Shown here: in pieces, positions 16,432-25,613 of the stretch
How the letters are laid out: every line of letters starts with the position of its first letter
How positions within the stretch are numbered: the stretch's first letter is position 1
Assembly: GCF_000723205.1 (NCBI RefSeq)
Contig: NZ_HG315671.1
Coordinates: forward strand, 2,577,351 to 2,641,350
DNA: 64,000 nucleotides
Direction: 5' to 3'
Source of the DNA: Formosa agariphila KMM 3901
Lineage (GTDB): Bacteria > Bacteroidota > Bacteroidia > Flavobacteriales > Flavobacteriaceae
Made by a program: the position numbers and the translations under genes
Notes under the pieces: generated by a model
What the model was told of the DNA's origin: nothing
The model's input: the letters and a program-made list of their open reading frames with translations, nothing else
Database searches by the model: none

Positions 16432-17721
16432 TTACGATAAAAACTTTTTTCTTAAATCTTCTACTTGATTGTCATTAATTGGGACCATTTCTCCAAGTGA
16501 ATTTCCTAAGACTATAGATTTAGCACTAAATTCTGCAACCTCTAAATAATCGAAAGTTTGAAGTAATTTGTCGCCAGTAATAATTACCGAATCGTTTTCT
16601 ATAATTAATGCTGTAGCACAATTATCTACAAGATCTGAATTGTTGTTTTTTCTGAAATGAGCACCGTATTTTAAAGTTTTTATATCCTGTAAAAAAATCC
16701 AACTTTCTGGAATAGTACGTACATTTAAATAACTTCCTGTTACACCAAAAGCCATTAAATATGGAGATTGTGTCATGATTATTGAATTCACCTCGGGGTT
16801 ACGATTGTATATTTCTTGATGAATCCAAGCTGCTCTACTCGGTTTTTTTCCGGCCTCGCGTTTACCTTCTTTTACTTGAACAATATCATCTAAATCTATA
16901 TCCCATCTATTAATTCCTGTAGGGGTTATAAGAAAATCGTTTTCATTCCATCGCATAGAAACTGTCCCATAAGAGCTAATCATCAATCCTTGTTGACAAG
17001 AACGTTGCACTATTTGACAGATTTCTAGTCGTTTTTCAACTTCGTCTGAAAGATACGATGTGGTTTCCATTTCTGGTAAAACTCCTGTAGCTTGAGCCTG
17101 AAAATCATCTAATTGTTCATTTGTTAAGTATCTTGGTGTTCCTATTTGAGAACCATACAGTATGGTGCGCGCACAAAATTCTAAAGCTTCAAAACGTTCA
17201 AAAGCATCTGTTAAGTCACTTCCACCTAAAACGGTACCGTGATTTTCCATAATTACAGCTTTATATCCCTTTTTAAATTCGGCAGCTATGACTTCTCCCA
17301 AATCTTCGCTTCCAGGAAGTCTATACTCTGCATAGCCTATTGGACCACACACATGTTTAGCTTGTGAGATAACATTAGTATTAGGAATTTTTCGTACAAT
17401 ACTAAATGAAACTAAGGCTGGAGGATGCGCATGAATAACCGATTTTATATCTGGACGAGCTTCATAAATGGCTTTATGAAAAGGAAATTCTGAAGATGGT
17501 TTATGTTTACCTATTATTGTACCATCTTTTTTTACACAAATAATATCTGACGCTCTTAAAGAACCTTTATCAATAGCTGATGGGGTAACCCAAATATCTC
17601 CATTCTGGTCTATAACTGATATGTTACCACCAGAAGTCGTGGTCATTCCACGTTTATAAATTCTACTAATTATTGTAGTAATTTGGTCTCTTGGATGAAT
17701 TAGTTTTATTTTTCTAGTCAT
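16432..17721 (-). CDS. Two-domain class II aldolase/adducin-like protein with a degenerate second domain
   Basis: 429 residues, twice the length of FucA/AraD proteins. Domain 1 (about 1-210) keeps the active-site set: TSGGNISV (about 29-36), SSEFPFHKAIY with the catalytic Glu, VIHAHPPAL with two zinc-binding His, and MENHGTVLGG with the third His. Domain 2 (about 225-429) repeats the fold: SYGTVSMRW replaces GGNIS, PSRAAWIHQEIY replaces SEFPFHKAIY, and IIMTQSPYLMAFG replaces the HAHPP site, so the zinc ligands are lost. Only the first half can be catalytic; the second may be structural or binding. It lies between the kinase and lactate dehydrogenase genes (37 bp and 10 bp gaps), clearly in the operon. 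Because a rhamnulose-phosphate aldolase is already present, its reaction is open: another sugar-phosphate aldolase or an epimerase. Confidence 0.75.
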   Translation of the reverse strand: MTRKIKLIHPRDQITTIISRIYKRGMTTTSGGNISVIDQNGDIWVTPSAIDKGSLRASDIICVKKDGTIIGKHKPSSEFPFHKAIYEARPDIKSVIHAHPPALVSFSIVRKIPNTNVISQAKHVCGPIGYAEYRLPGSEDLGEVIAAEFKKGYKAVIMENHGTVLGGSDLTDAFERFEALEFCARTILYGSQIGTPRYLTNEQLDDFQAQATGVLPEMETTSYLSDEVEKRLEICQIVQRSCQQGLMISSYGTVSMRWNENDFLITPTGINRWDIDLDDIVQVKEGKREAGKKPSRAAWIHQEIYNRNPEVNSIIMTQSPYLMAFGVTGSYLNVRTIPESWIFLQDIKTLKYGAHFRKNNNSDLVDNCATALIIENDSVIITGDKLLQTFDYLEVAEFSAKSIVLGNSLGEMVPINDNQVEDLRKKFLS

Positions 17722-17758
17722 TATTTTTTTTGATTGAAAATTAGAAATACTCTATGAT

Positions 17759-19132
17759 TTAACTCACTATAAAAGGCACATGCTTTTTAAGGGCGTAATT
17801 TTTTTTAAGAAATTTAGAGTTCAGTTTAGCGTCTGAAATAGCAATTGCTGCCCCTAATGCAGATCCTAACGAAGAATCTGTAGTTCTTAATTTTTTATCT
17901 CTAAAATGATGAGCTAACAACTTTATATAAACATCGTTATCGCTGAAACCACCATCGACATAAATTCCAGAAATGGCATCGCTTCCTATTGCTTTTTTAA
18001 TGCTTTCTATTTGAAGTAAAACCAACTCTGTCATTAACTGATGATAAGCATGTTGGTAATTTTCAAAGTTCATAATTGTTTCCAAAGGCATGGTTTCTGC
18101 TTCAATACTTTCCCATTTAAAAGTATGTTTAAAGTTGTCTGTAATTTTTGAATACAAGTCGTAATCAAACTTAACATGGCGGTGATAATCATCGGCAACC
18201 CCAAAAGCTTCATCTAATTTCTTTACTTGCAATTTGTATTCATTACCTAAGAATAAACGTGTTGCTTTTACGGGCTTCCCATTTATTCGCATGTAATTAA
18301 TAGCCTCGTTTCCATCTACTTCGGTCGCAATAGGTTGCTCTGTAAACGGATTAAAAACTATGCTCCACGTTCCTGTAGACACTAATACAAATTTCTTTTT
18401 TATACTTCTTACATAAGGTAGAAGTGCGGCAGAGCTATCATGAATACCAACACCTATCTTAATTCGAGTGCCGTTATAATTCATGTTAACACTAGTCTCT
18501 GTAGACACTATTGGGGGTAAAATTTTATTAAATCCTTCTTGGTACACCCAACTGTGATAATCTTTTTTTACATAATCCCAAAGTGCAGTATGGCAACCAA
18601 TACTTGTATATTCGCTTAATGGAATACCTGTAAAAATATAACTAAGATATTGCGGTAAATGCAAGCTGTATTTTATTTTTTTATATACCTCCGGGTGCTC
18701 TTTTTTTAACCAATACAACTGTAAACCTGAGTTTAACATACTTAAATCTGAACATCCTGTAGTTTTAAGAAAATCTTCTCTTGGTCCGTAAGTTTCGAAA
18801 AAAGAATTTACAATTTGTTGCGGTAACGGCTTTGTATAATTATAAAGTGGTGTTAGCGGATTACCGTTTTCGTCTATATGAACTAAACTTGCACCATAGG
18901 TTGAGAAATTAATGGCTTTAACTTCAAATTCCTCAGCTTTAAGAATGCGGTTAAATACGTTTTTTAGCCAAGATTGTAAGGCAGGAAGGTTCTCTGTAGG
19001 ATGTCCGTCTTCATCTTCTATTTCATCAAAAGAAATATACTCTTTATGTACTTCCTTAAAATCCTTATCGAATAAGAAAAATTTCTTGTTAGTCTTACCT
19101 ATATCAAATACGGCTGTTACTTTTTTATTCAT
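17759..19132 (-). CDS. rhaB: FGGY-family carbohydrate kinase, probable L-rhamnulokinase
   Basis: 457 residues from ATG 19132 (MNKKVTAVFDIGKTNKKFFL); a TTG one codon upstream is less likely. The N-terminal phosphate-binding loop DIGKTNKK, the central VGIHDSSAALLPY and VSTGTWSIVFNPF, and the C-terminal GIYVDGGFSDNDVYIKLLAH with SLGSALGAAIAI follow the two-domain actin-like FGGY fold. It is cytoplasmic and transfers phosphate from ATP to a ketose. Placed between the RhaI isomerase (15 bp gap) and the aldolase-like gene, it should make L-rhamnulose 1-phosphate. The family also holds xylulokinases and fuculokinases; the assignment rests on context. Confidence 0.82.
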   Translation of the reverse strand: MNKKVTAVFDIGKTNKKFFLFDKDFKEVHKEYISFDEIEDEDGHPTENLPALQSWLKNVFNRILKAEEFEVKAINFSTYGASLVHIDENGNPLTPLYNYTKPLPQQIVNSFFETYGPREDFLKTTGCSDLSMLNSGLQLYWLKKEHPEVYKKIKYSLHLPQYLSYIFTGIPLSEYTSIGCHTALWDYVKKDYHSWVYQEGFNKILPPIVSTETSVNMNYNGTRIKIGVGIHDSSAALLPYVRSIKKKFVLVSTGTWSIVFNPFTEQPIATEVDGNEAINYMRINGKPVKATRLFLGNEYKLQVKKLDEAFGVADDYHRHVKFDYDLYSKITDNFKHTFKWESIEAETMPLETIMNFENYQHAYHQLMTELVLLQIESIKKAIGSDAISGIYVDGGFSDNDVYIKLLAHHFRDKKLRTTDSSLGSALGAAIAISDAKLNSKFLKKNYALKKHVPFIVS

Positions 19133-19147
19133 CAATCCAAAAGTTAA

Positions 19148-20428
19148 TTATAATCCAGAAGCAATACTGTGTTTTCCTCGCTCTTGAATTAAAGCCTCTC
19201 TAATTTTTAATTCTCGGTACACCCCTAACGGATTTAAAGCTCCTCCAGATTGCAGTCTTGCTTGTGCTAACAACGGACGTACATCTGTTCGATATGCATT
19301 TTGTAAAATTTCTTGACATTTAACGACATCATGCTCTTGTTGAGCTACACGTAATTCGGTTTGATTGACAAGTAGAGCTTTAGCATATGCTTCTTGAATT
19401 GCTTCTAGCGATTGCATTAAATCTTCTAACGGATCTTTTATATTATGACTCGCATCTATCATCCAAGATAAATCTGGATTCTGCGGATTGTTTTGCATAC
19501 CATAAACCAATTCGTTAAAAATTAAAAATAAAGCATAAGGTTTTACACTTCCAACAGTTACGTCGTCATCGCCATATTTACTATCGTTAAAATGAAATCC
19601 ACCTAATTTACCTTTTAACATTAATGTTGAAACAATTTGCTCGATGTTTGTATTTGGTAAATGATGTCCTAGATCTACAAGTGTATAAGCTTTATCTCCG
19701 CAAGCATTAGCAAGCATAAAAGATGTTCCCCAATCTTGAATTACGGTACTATAAAAGTTAGGCTCATAAGGTTTGTATTCTATAAAAAGTTTCCAATCGT
19801 CTGGAAGTGTATTGTAAATAGCTTTTAAACTATCTTCTGTATTAGAGAGTGCGGTTTGAAAATTATTCTGACCAGGAAAATTAGAACCATCTGCCAACCA
19901 AACGGTTAAGCTTTTAGATCCTAATTGTTCTCCTATTTTTATAACTTCTTGATTATGTGCTATAGCTTGTTCACGTACAACTTGACTTGCGTTACTTAAC
20001 GAACCATATTTATAACTTTCTTTAGCACCTTTTTGATCTTGAAACGTATTAGAATTTACAGCATCGAATTTTAAATTCAAACTTTTTGCTTGTTCTTTAA
20101 TCGCGCTATAATCCTCTGGAATATCCCAAGGAATGTGTAAAGACACCGCTCCTGCTGTTTGAGTTAAACTATGTAAAAGCCCCACATCGTCTAACTTTTG
20201 TGTTAAATTTGAAGGTTCTCCATAATAAGAAAAACGTCCAAAACGCGTGCCTCCTGCTCCTAAAGCCCAACTAGGAATAGCGACTTGAAATTCGGCAAGA
20301 CTTTTAATAATTTGTTCTACTTTAATACTTTTTTTATCTAATGTATTGGCTAAAAACTCAAATTGGTTTTGATGCTCTTTATTAGATTTTTTATTTATTT
20401 CTGAAATATTGGATTCTGATAATTTCAT
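19148..20428 (-). CDS. rhaI: L-rhamnose isomerase, RhaI type
   Basis: 426 residues, the length of the Pseudomonas stutzeri-type L-rhamnose isomerase, which has a TIM barrel. Landmarks: IPSWALGAGGTRFGRFSYYG (about 53), HIPWDIPEDYSAIKEQAKSL (about 100), WLADGSNFPGQ (about 178), FIEYKPYEPNFYST with a metal-binding Glu (about 218), TLVDLGHHLPN (about 253) and GGFHFNDSKYGDDD (about 280) with metal-binding His and Asp. It converts L-rhamnose to L-rhamnulose using divalent metal ions in the cytoplasm. This sequence type differs from E. coli RhaA. It is the second gene of the operon, 114 bp after the fusion gene with a hairpin in the gap. Confidence 0.9.
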   Translation of the reverse strand: MKLSESNISEINKKSNKEHQNQFEFLANTLDKKSIKVEQIIKSLAEFQVAIPSWALGAGGTRFGRFSYYGEPSNLTQKLDDVGLLHSLTQTAGAVSLHIPWDIPEDYSAIKEQAKSLNLKFDAVNSNTFQDQKGAKESYKYGSLSNASQVVREQAIAHNQEVIKIGEQLGSKSLTVWLADGSNFPGQNNFQTALSNTEDSLKAIYNTLPDDWKLFIEYKPYEPNFYSTVIQDWGTSFMLANACGDKAYTLVDLGHHLPNTNIEQIVSTLMLKGKLGGFHFNDSKYGDDDVTVGSVKPYALFLIFNELVYGMQNNPQNPDLSWMIDASHNIKDPLEDLMQSLEAIQEAYAKALLVNQTELRVAQQEHDVVKCQEILQNAYRTDVRPLLAQARLQSGGALNPLGVYRELKIREALIQERGKHSIASGL

Positions 20429-20447
20429 CTTAATTGATTTTTTTAAT

Positions 20448-20486
20448 AAACCTTTCTATTGATATATTTCAACCTAAGAAAGGTTT
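20448..20486. terminator. Hairpin in the gap between the aldolase fusion gene and rhaI
   Basis: AAACCTTTCT (20448-20457) pairs exactly with AGAAAGGTTT (20477-20486). The T run follows on the plus strand, opposite to the genes, so it is not a clear terminator for this operon. It may stabilise or stop mRNA ends. Just beyond it, ACTATACACTGTCTTACAC (20520-20538) resembles the operator-like sequence at 22703. Confidence 0.4.
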
Positions 20487-20542
20487 TTTTTAACAAACAA
20501 ACTAAAAAACAAACTAATTACTATACACTGTCTTACACAAAC

Positions 20543-22648
20543 TTACCTAACAAATGCATTAGCCATTCCGCCATCAACATTGATTATATTACCGGTAGAT
20601 TTATCTAACACACCCACTAATGCAAATACGCCATTAGCAATATCTACAGGGGTAATAATTTCGTTTAATAAATTTCTTTTAGCATAAAATGCAGGTAATT
20701 CTTCTACAGTAATTCCGTTTGCTTTTGCACGTCCTTCTGCCCAAGCTCCTTCCCAAATTTTACTACCTACTATTACACCATCTGGGTTTACTGTATTTAC
20801 TCTAATTTTATCTTTAGCTAATTCTGCAGCTAAAAGACGTGCCATATGTTGTTGCGACGCTTTTGCTGTACCGTAAGCTACATTATTAGGACCTGCAACC
20901 AAACCATTTTTACTAGCTATAGAAATGAAATCTCCTCCTAAGTTTTGCTTTCTCATAATTGTTGTAGAAAGCTTTGCAAGATTGAATTGTCCTTTAACTA
21001 AAATATTTTGTAAAATATCCCAATCTTTATCTGTTGTATCTTCTAATGCTTTTGATATAGCTAAGCCTGCACTGTGTACAACAATATCTATTCCTCCAAA
21101 TTCTAAGCATGCTTTTTTGTACGCTGAAGCGATAGAATCTGTATTGGTTACATCGCAAATTGCAGTTGTTGCAATATCTCTTTTATAGGTTGCTTGAGCC
21201 TCTTCTAAACTCTCTTCATTTATATCTGTTAGTACAACATTCGCACCTTCAGCAGCTAACTTATCGGCAATAGCTTTTCCTATTCCACCGCCAGCACCCG
21301 TTACAAACGCTACTTTACGAGACAGCGGTTGTTCTTTTGGCATACGTTGTAATTTGGCTTCTTCTAATAACCAATATTCTATATCAAAAGCTTCTTGTCT
21401 TGGTAATGAAGTGTACGACGAAATCGCTTCTGCTCCACGCATTACGTTAATAGCGTTAATATAGAATTCGCTAGCAACACGCGTAGTTTGTTTATTTTTT
21501 GCAAAACTGAACATACCCACACCTGGATAAATAATAATTACAGGATTTGCATCACGCATAGCCGGGCTATTATCCTTTTTACAAGTGTTATAATAATTTG
21601 CATACTCTTGTCTGTAAGCTTCAAAAGCTGGTTCTAATTTTTTAAGAACAGCTTCTGAATCGGATAAATCTTCATCTTTATCTAAAGTCAATACTAAAGG
21701 TTGAATTTTTGTTCTTAAGAAATGATCTGGGCATGAGGTTCCCATTGGTGCTAAACGTTCTAAATCATTACTATTGATATATTCCAAAACCACATCGGTA
21801 TCAGAAAAATGACCAATCATTCTGTTTTCCGAAGAACATAATCCTCTTAATAAAGGCATTAATTGTGCGGCTTTTTCTAAACGCTCTGCTTGAGGTAGAG
21901 ACTCTATTTTTTGTCCACCAAAAACCGATCCTTTTTCAGCAATCTTATTTTCGATGTACTTGGAAGCCATTTCAATAACTTCTAAACTATTTATATAACA
22001 TTCGTAAGATGTATCGCCCCAAGTAAATAATCCGTGGCTTCCTAATACTATACCTCGAATTCCAGGATTATCTGCTAAACATTTTTCTAATTGTAAACCC
22101 AAATCGAAACCTGGGCGCTGCCAAGGCACCCACCCCATAGTATCGCCCCAAATTTCTTTAGTCACCTTTTCACTATCCTCTGCTGCTGCAACGGCTATTA
22201 AAGCATCTGGATGTAAGTGATCTATATGTGCAAATGGTAATAAACCGTGTAAAGGGGTATCTATAGATGGTGCTTTACTGTTTAAATCGTAAATACAATG
22301 GTTAAAAAGTCCAACCATACGATCTTCATCTTCTAATCCGCCATAAACATTTTTTAAATCACGTAAGCGATCTGTATATAAACCTGCAATTCCTGCACGT
22401 GTTAAGGTTCCGATATCTCCTCCAGATCCTTTTACCCACATTACTTCTACATTATCTCCTGTTAAAGGGTCTTTTTCTATAGTTTTACAACTCGTATTTC
22501 CGCCGCCATAATTAGTAATCCTTAAATCTGCTCCTAAAATATTTGACCGGTATAAAAATAAGGCGACTTGGTCGTCTCCTATTTCCTCGACTTTATTTTC
22601 ATCCCATAGGTAATTTACATGCTTAAATTGTTTAACAAGATTATCCAT
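20543..22648 (-). CDS. rhaEW: Bifunctional L-rhamnulose-1-phosphate aldolase / lactaldehyde (alcohol) dehydrogenase
   Basis: 701 residues in two parts. Residues about 1-430 are a class II aldolase of the RhaE kind: ITNYGGGNTSCK (about 41-52), FAHIDHLHPDALIAVAAAED with zinc-binding His residues (about 140) and VLGSHGLFTWGDT (about 204). Residues about 440-701 are a short-chain dehydrogenase: VTGAGGGIGKAIADKLAAEG (NAD loop, about 447), catalytic YGTAKAS (about 592) and a VDGGMANAFVR tail. This is the known aldolase-dehydrogenase fusion of rhamnose pathways: it splits rhamnulose 1-phosphate into dihydroxyacetone phosphate and L-lactaldehyde, and the second half converts lactaldehyde. Family members have been described as oxidising it to lactate; reduction to propanediol is the older annotation. 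It is the first gene of the rhamnose operon, with an operator-like motif 55 bp upstream. Confidence 0.9.
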   Translation of the reverse strand: MDNLVKQFKHVNYLWDENKVEEIGDDQVALFLYRSNILGADLRITNYGGGNTSCKTIEKDPLTGDNVEVMWVKGSGGDIGTLTRAGIAGLYTDRLRDLKNVYGGLEDEDRMVGLFNHCIYDLNSKAPSIDTPLHGLLPFAHIDHLHPDALIAVAAAEDSEKVTKEIWGDTMGWVPWQRPGFDLGLQLEKCLADNPGIRGIVLGSHGLFTWGDTSYECYINSLEVIEMASKYIENKIAEKGSVFGGQKIESLPQAERLEKAAQLMPLLRGLCSSENRMIGHFSDTDVVLEYINSNDLERLAPMGTSCPDHFLRTKIQPLVLTLDKDEDLSDSEAVLKKLEPAFEAYRQEYANYYNTCKKDNSPAMRDANPVIIIYPGVGMFSFAKNKQTTRVASEFYINAINVMRGAEAISSYTSLPRQEAFDIEYWLLEEAKLQRMPKEQPLSRKVAFVTGAGGGIGKAIADKLAAEGANVVLTDINEESLEEAQATYKRDIATTAICDVTNTDSIASAYKKACLEFGGIDIVVHSAGLAISKALEDTTDKDWDILQNILVKGQFNLAKLSTTIMRKQNLGGDFISIASKNGLVAGPNNVAYGTAKASQQHMARLLAAELAKDKIRVNTVNPDGVIVGSKIWEGAWAEGRAKANGITVEELPAFYAKRNLLNEIITPVDIANGVFALVGVLDKSTGNIINVDGGMANAFVR

Positions 22649-22702
22649 ATTCTTATTTTAATAATTAATTGTTTTGTAAATCTAAAAACGATTGAAATGA
22701 AA

Positions 22703-22725
22703 TCTATCCTGTATTACACTGTATA
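22703..22725 (-). promoter_or_regulatory. Putative operator upstream of the rhamnose operon
   Basis: TCTATCCTGTATTACACTGT followed by ATA on the plus strand. The first 11 bases are identical to the site at 13720-13730 upstream of the permease gene. It is centred about 66 bp upstream of the operon's first start codon. On the minus strand, TAGATTTA lies 3' of it and resembles the Bacteroidetes -7 element TAnnTTTG at seven of eight positions. Confidence 0.4.
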
Positions 22726-22786
22726 AGTAAAAAAACGACCTACTATTTGTTAAATTTCTTTACACTAATAATAAATTTAACCAAAA

Positions 22787-22834
22787 AAAAATCAAACAAC
22801 CTTTGGTTTTCATACCTCAAGTTATTTGATTTTT
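22787..22834 (-). terminator. Terminator closing the GH88-susDC transcription unit
   Basis: AAAAATCAAACAAC (22787-22800) and GTTATTTGATTTTT (22821-22834) form a 14-bp stem with one mismatch and T runs on both sides, 34 bp after the GH88 stop. It separates the PUL from the rhamnose operon. Confidence 0.75.
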
Positions 22835-22868
22835 TAAAATAATTCTCCTATAGATTAGAGACTCGATT

Positions 22869-24071
22869 TTATTTTAAAATTAGATTTTGTTTTCTTTTTA
22901 ATGCTTCTAAAAAGTAATAATCTCCATACACTATGGGCTCATCTATTTCATCATTTTTAGGCCAATTTCCTGTACTATGATTTAAGATAAATGGTCCGTT
23001 AACCGTATCTTTTAAAAGATAAGCTTCAGAATTTAAAGTATTTAAAACCTGTGTTGCAAAATCCAGATAGGTTTTATTGTTTGTATAGGTATATAATTCA
23101 AATAATGCCGATGTTACTATAGCCGCTGCCGAAGCATCTCGTGGTGCATCTGAAATTTCAGGATCGTTAAAATCCCAATACGGTACTCCATCTTTAGGAA
23201 GATTTTCATGTTCCATATAAAATTGAGTTGTAGCTTCTGCTTGCGCCAAATATTTCGGATTGTTAGTATATCTATAACTCATAGTATAACCGTAAATTGC
23301 CCAAGCTTGACCACGTGCCCATGTAGAGTTTCTATCGAAACCTTGATGCGTGTCTTTGGTTTTTACAACTCCAGAAATGGTATCGTAATTAATGACATGA
23401 AACACACTATAATCTGGTCTAAACTGGTGTTTTAAAGTGGTATTTGCATGTTGCACCGCAATGTTGTGATATATATTATCGCCTGAAATTTTTGTGGCTT
23501 CAAATAACAATTCTAAATTCATCATATTATCAATAATCACAGGAAAATCCCAAACATCTTTATTAAAATCCCATGAACGAATAGATTTTACAGTATCATT
23601 ATAGCGCGTAATTAAGGTTTTTGCACTTTCTATAATAACATCTTTATAATATTGATTATCGGGATCTTGTTTTAAACCTTCTCCAAAACTGCAATATACT
23701 TTAAAACCCATATCGTGAGTTCTGTCGTTCTCTTTCTGATCTTCCATTAAAACCGTCCATTCCTGAGCTTTCACTTTATAGATGCTATCTCCAGTTAGCT
23801 CGTGGATTAACCAAAGGTTTCCTGGAAAAAATCCGCTTGTCCAATCTTTAGATGGCACCTTATGCACCACCTCTGGAGCAAGCGACATACTTCTAGGAAA
23901 ATTATTGGCTCCTACAGGATAATTTACTAATTTTTGAAATCTATTCTCTAAGGACGAATACTGTTTACCTATATTCTGTTCTTCTTTTTTATTCTGTTTA
24001 GTTTCAGACTTACATCTCACATTTAGAAATGTAAGCCCTAGAACTAAAACCAAATAAACTAATTTTCTCAT
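22869..24071 (-). CDS. GH88/GH105-like unsaturated glucuronyl hydrolase (P1 of the ulvan PUL)
   Basis: 400 residues with an N-terminal signal (possible lipoprotein Cys at NVRC, residue 20). Family landmarks: DWTSGFFPGNLWLIHELTGD (about 75), THDMGFKVYCSFGEG with a key Asp (about 118), WDFPVIIDNMMNLELLFEAT with the second Asp (about 170), STWARGQAWAIYGYTMSYRY (about 240) and RDASAAAIVTSALFELYTY (about 305). Such alpha/alpha-barrel enzymes hydrate the double bond of 4,5-unsaturated uronates left by lyases and release the uronate. In ulvan degradation this frees the rhamnose 3-sulfate unit. It lies 14 bp after susD in the same transcript. It is probably periplasmic. Confidence 0.88.
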   Translation of the reverse strand: MRKLVYLVLVLGLTFLNVRCKSETKQNKKEEQNIGKQYSSLENRFQKLVNYPVGANNFPRSMSLAPEVVHKVPSKDWTSGFFPGNLWLIHELTGDSIYKVKAQEWTVLMEDQKENDRTHDMGFKVYCSFGEGLKQDPDNQYYKDVIIESAKTLITRYNDTVKSIRSWDFNKDVWDFPVIIDNMMNLELLFEATKISGDNIYHNIAVQHANTTLKHQFRPDYSVFHVINYDTISGVVKTKDTHQGFDRNSTWARGQAWAIYGYTMSYRYTNNPKYLAQAEATTQFYMEHENLPKDGVPYWDFNDPEISDAPRDASAAAIVTSALFELYTYTNNKTYLDFATQVLNTLNSEAYLLKDTVNGPFILNHSTGNWPKNDEIDEPIVYGDYYFLEALKRKQNLILK

Positions 24072-24085
24072 AAGTCTATTTTAAA

Positions 24086-25603
24086 TTAATATCCTGGATT
24101 ATTTGGCATCAAATTAGAGTTTCTTACTAATTCTGGACCCGGTAACGGCAACAGATAATCGCGATTAGCATCAAAATTAGGTTGTGGCTCTAATCCATTA
24201 GGACCAAATACTTCGTTTCCTAACTTAAGTCTTTTAATATCATACCAACGTTTAAACTCGAAAGCAAGTTCTATTTTTCGTTCTTCTATTATTATATTTC
24301 TTAATTCATCTTGCAATAAACCTTCCGAAATATTCAATGGGTGCATAGACCCTGAACCTAATCGAGCGCGTTCACGTAGTCTATTAACATACGAAACTGC
24401 TTCTGAGGATCCTGCACTAATTTCATTTAATGCTTCAGCCGCAATTAACAATACTTCAGCATAGCGCATAGGAATATAGTTGGTGCTAGATTCTCTTCCA
24501 TTATTACCTGCAAGACCTGCATACCGATAATATTTTGCAATATGTGGACGATTAACCGCTAGGTCTGAATATTCTTCAAATTGAGTATATGGATACACCT
24601 CTCCAGATTTGCTGGTAGCTGTAGTATCCAGACTTACAGCGCGTCTGTAATCTTTTGCATCCCAATCTTGATATACCTTTAGGCTAGGAACAGCTACACT
24701 CCAACCTTCTCCATATTCATGCGTCGCATCACCTCTAATACCCGTTACAGAAGCCACATAATCCTGTCCGTATCCACTAGAACTAATTTGGCCCATATAA
24801 TCAATAGTAAATAAAGGCTCCTTTAACCCAGCTGTTTGATTAGCATCAAATAAATTTTGGAAATCAGGCTCCAACCTTAAATCAAATCGGGCTTCATTAT
24901 TAATAACGAATTGCGCTTCTTCTGCTGCTTTTTGGAAATCGCCTCGAGTTAAATATACAGAAGCTAAATACGCTGCAGCTGTAGCTTTAGAAGGTAATGC
25001 TCTTGAAAATTGCGTGTCTGGCAACCATTCTTTAGCATATTGAAGATCTGCAATAATACCTTCGTACACTTCGTTTTCTGGGGTTTTAGAAATCGCATCT
25101 ATCTCGGAAGCATCAGACACGGCAAAATCAATATACGGTATATCTCCAAACAAACGCACTAAATGATAGTACGTAAATGCTCTACAAAAATACGCTTGTG
25201 CAGCTACTGCATTCACTTTATTCTCATCGTCATTAATTAAACCTGCATTCGAAATTGCTTGGTTTGCTGTACCTATTATTGCATATGCCTGTGGCCAAAA
25301 AGCACTTACCATACCATTATCGTCTCCCATGGTAAAATTATTCACTTCTTTTCTTCGTCCTGATGTTCCTTGGTCTCCAATATCGGCTAAATCCCCTCTT
25401 AAGAGTAGAGTTAATGTTAACTTTCTGCCCCAAAAACTTTCAGTAGACATACTTGCATAACTACCATTAATGGCAGCTTGTAAATCGGCCGTAGTTTTAA
25501 AAAATGACTCTGGGGCTAAAATTCCTACAGGATTTTCTTCCAAATCTGAGCAACCTACTAATGTAAGTAGCAGTACAATAAATGTTATTTTATATTTTTT
25601 CAT
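24086..25603 (-). CDS. SusD-family surface glycan-binding lipoprotein (P2 of the ulvan PUL)
   Basis: 505 residues. The signal peptide ends in the lipobox LLTLVGC (Cys 18). It then has the SusD TPR-like region, with AAINGSYASMSTESFWGRKL, AYFCRAFTYYHLVRLFGDIP (about 160) and an RYAEVLLIAAEALNEI segment, and the typical C-terminal LMPNNPGY. It binds ulvan oligosaccharides at the cell surface and caps the SusC channel. It starts 10 bp after susC. Compared with the pair at 1.6-6.3 kb the sequence is clearly different, so it is not a recent duplicate. The ulvan specificity is inferred from the surrounding enzymes. Confidence 0.93.
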   Translation of the reverse strand: MKKYKITFIVLLLTLVGCSDLEENPVGILAPESFFKTTADLQAAINGSYASMSTESFWGRKLTLTLLLRGDLADIGDQGTSGRRKEVNNFTMGDDNGMVSAFWPQAYAIIGTANQAISNAGLINDDENKVNAVAAQAYFCRAFTYYHLVRLFGDIPYIDFAVSDASEIDAISKTPENEVYEGIIADLQYAKEWLPDTQFSRALPSKATAAAYLASVYLTRGDFQKAAEEAQFVINNEARFDLRLEPDFQNLFDANQTAGLKEPLFTIDYMGQISSSGYGQDYVASVTGIRGDATHEYGEGWSVAVPSLKVYQDWDAKDYRRAVSLDTTATSKSGEVYPYTQFEEYSDLAVNRPHIAKYYRYAGLAGNNGRESSTNYIPMRYAEVLLIAAEALNEISAGSSEAVSYVNRLRERARLGSGSMHPLNISEGLLQDELRNIIIEERKIELAFEFKRWYDIKRLKLGNEVFGPNGLEPQPNFDANRDYLLPLPGPELVRNSNLMPNNPGY

Positions 25604-25613
25604 GTTTTTCTAT

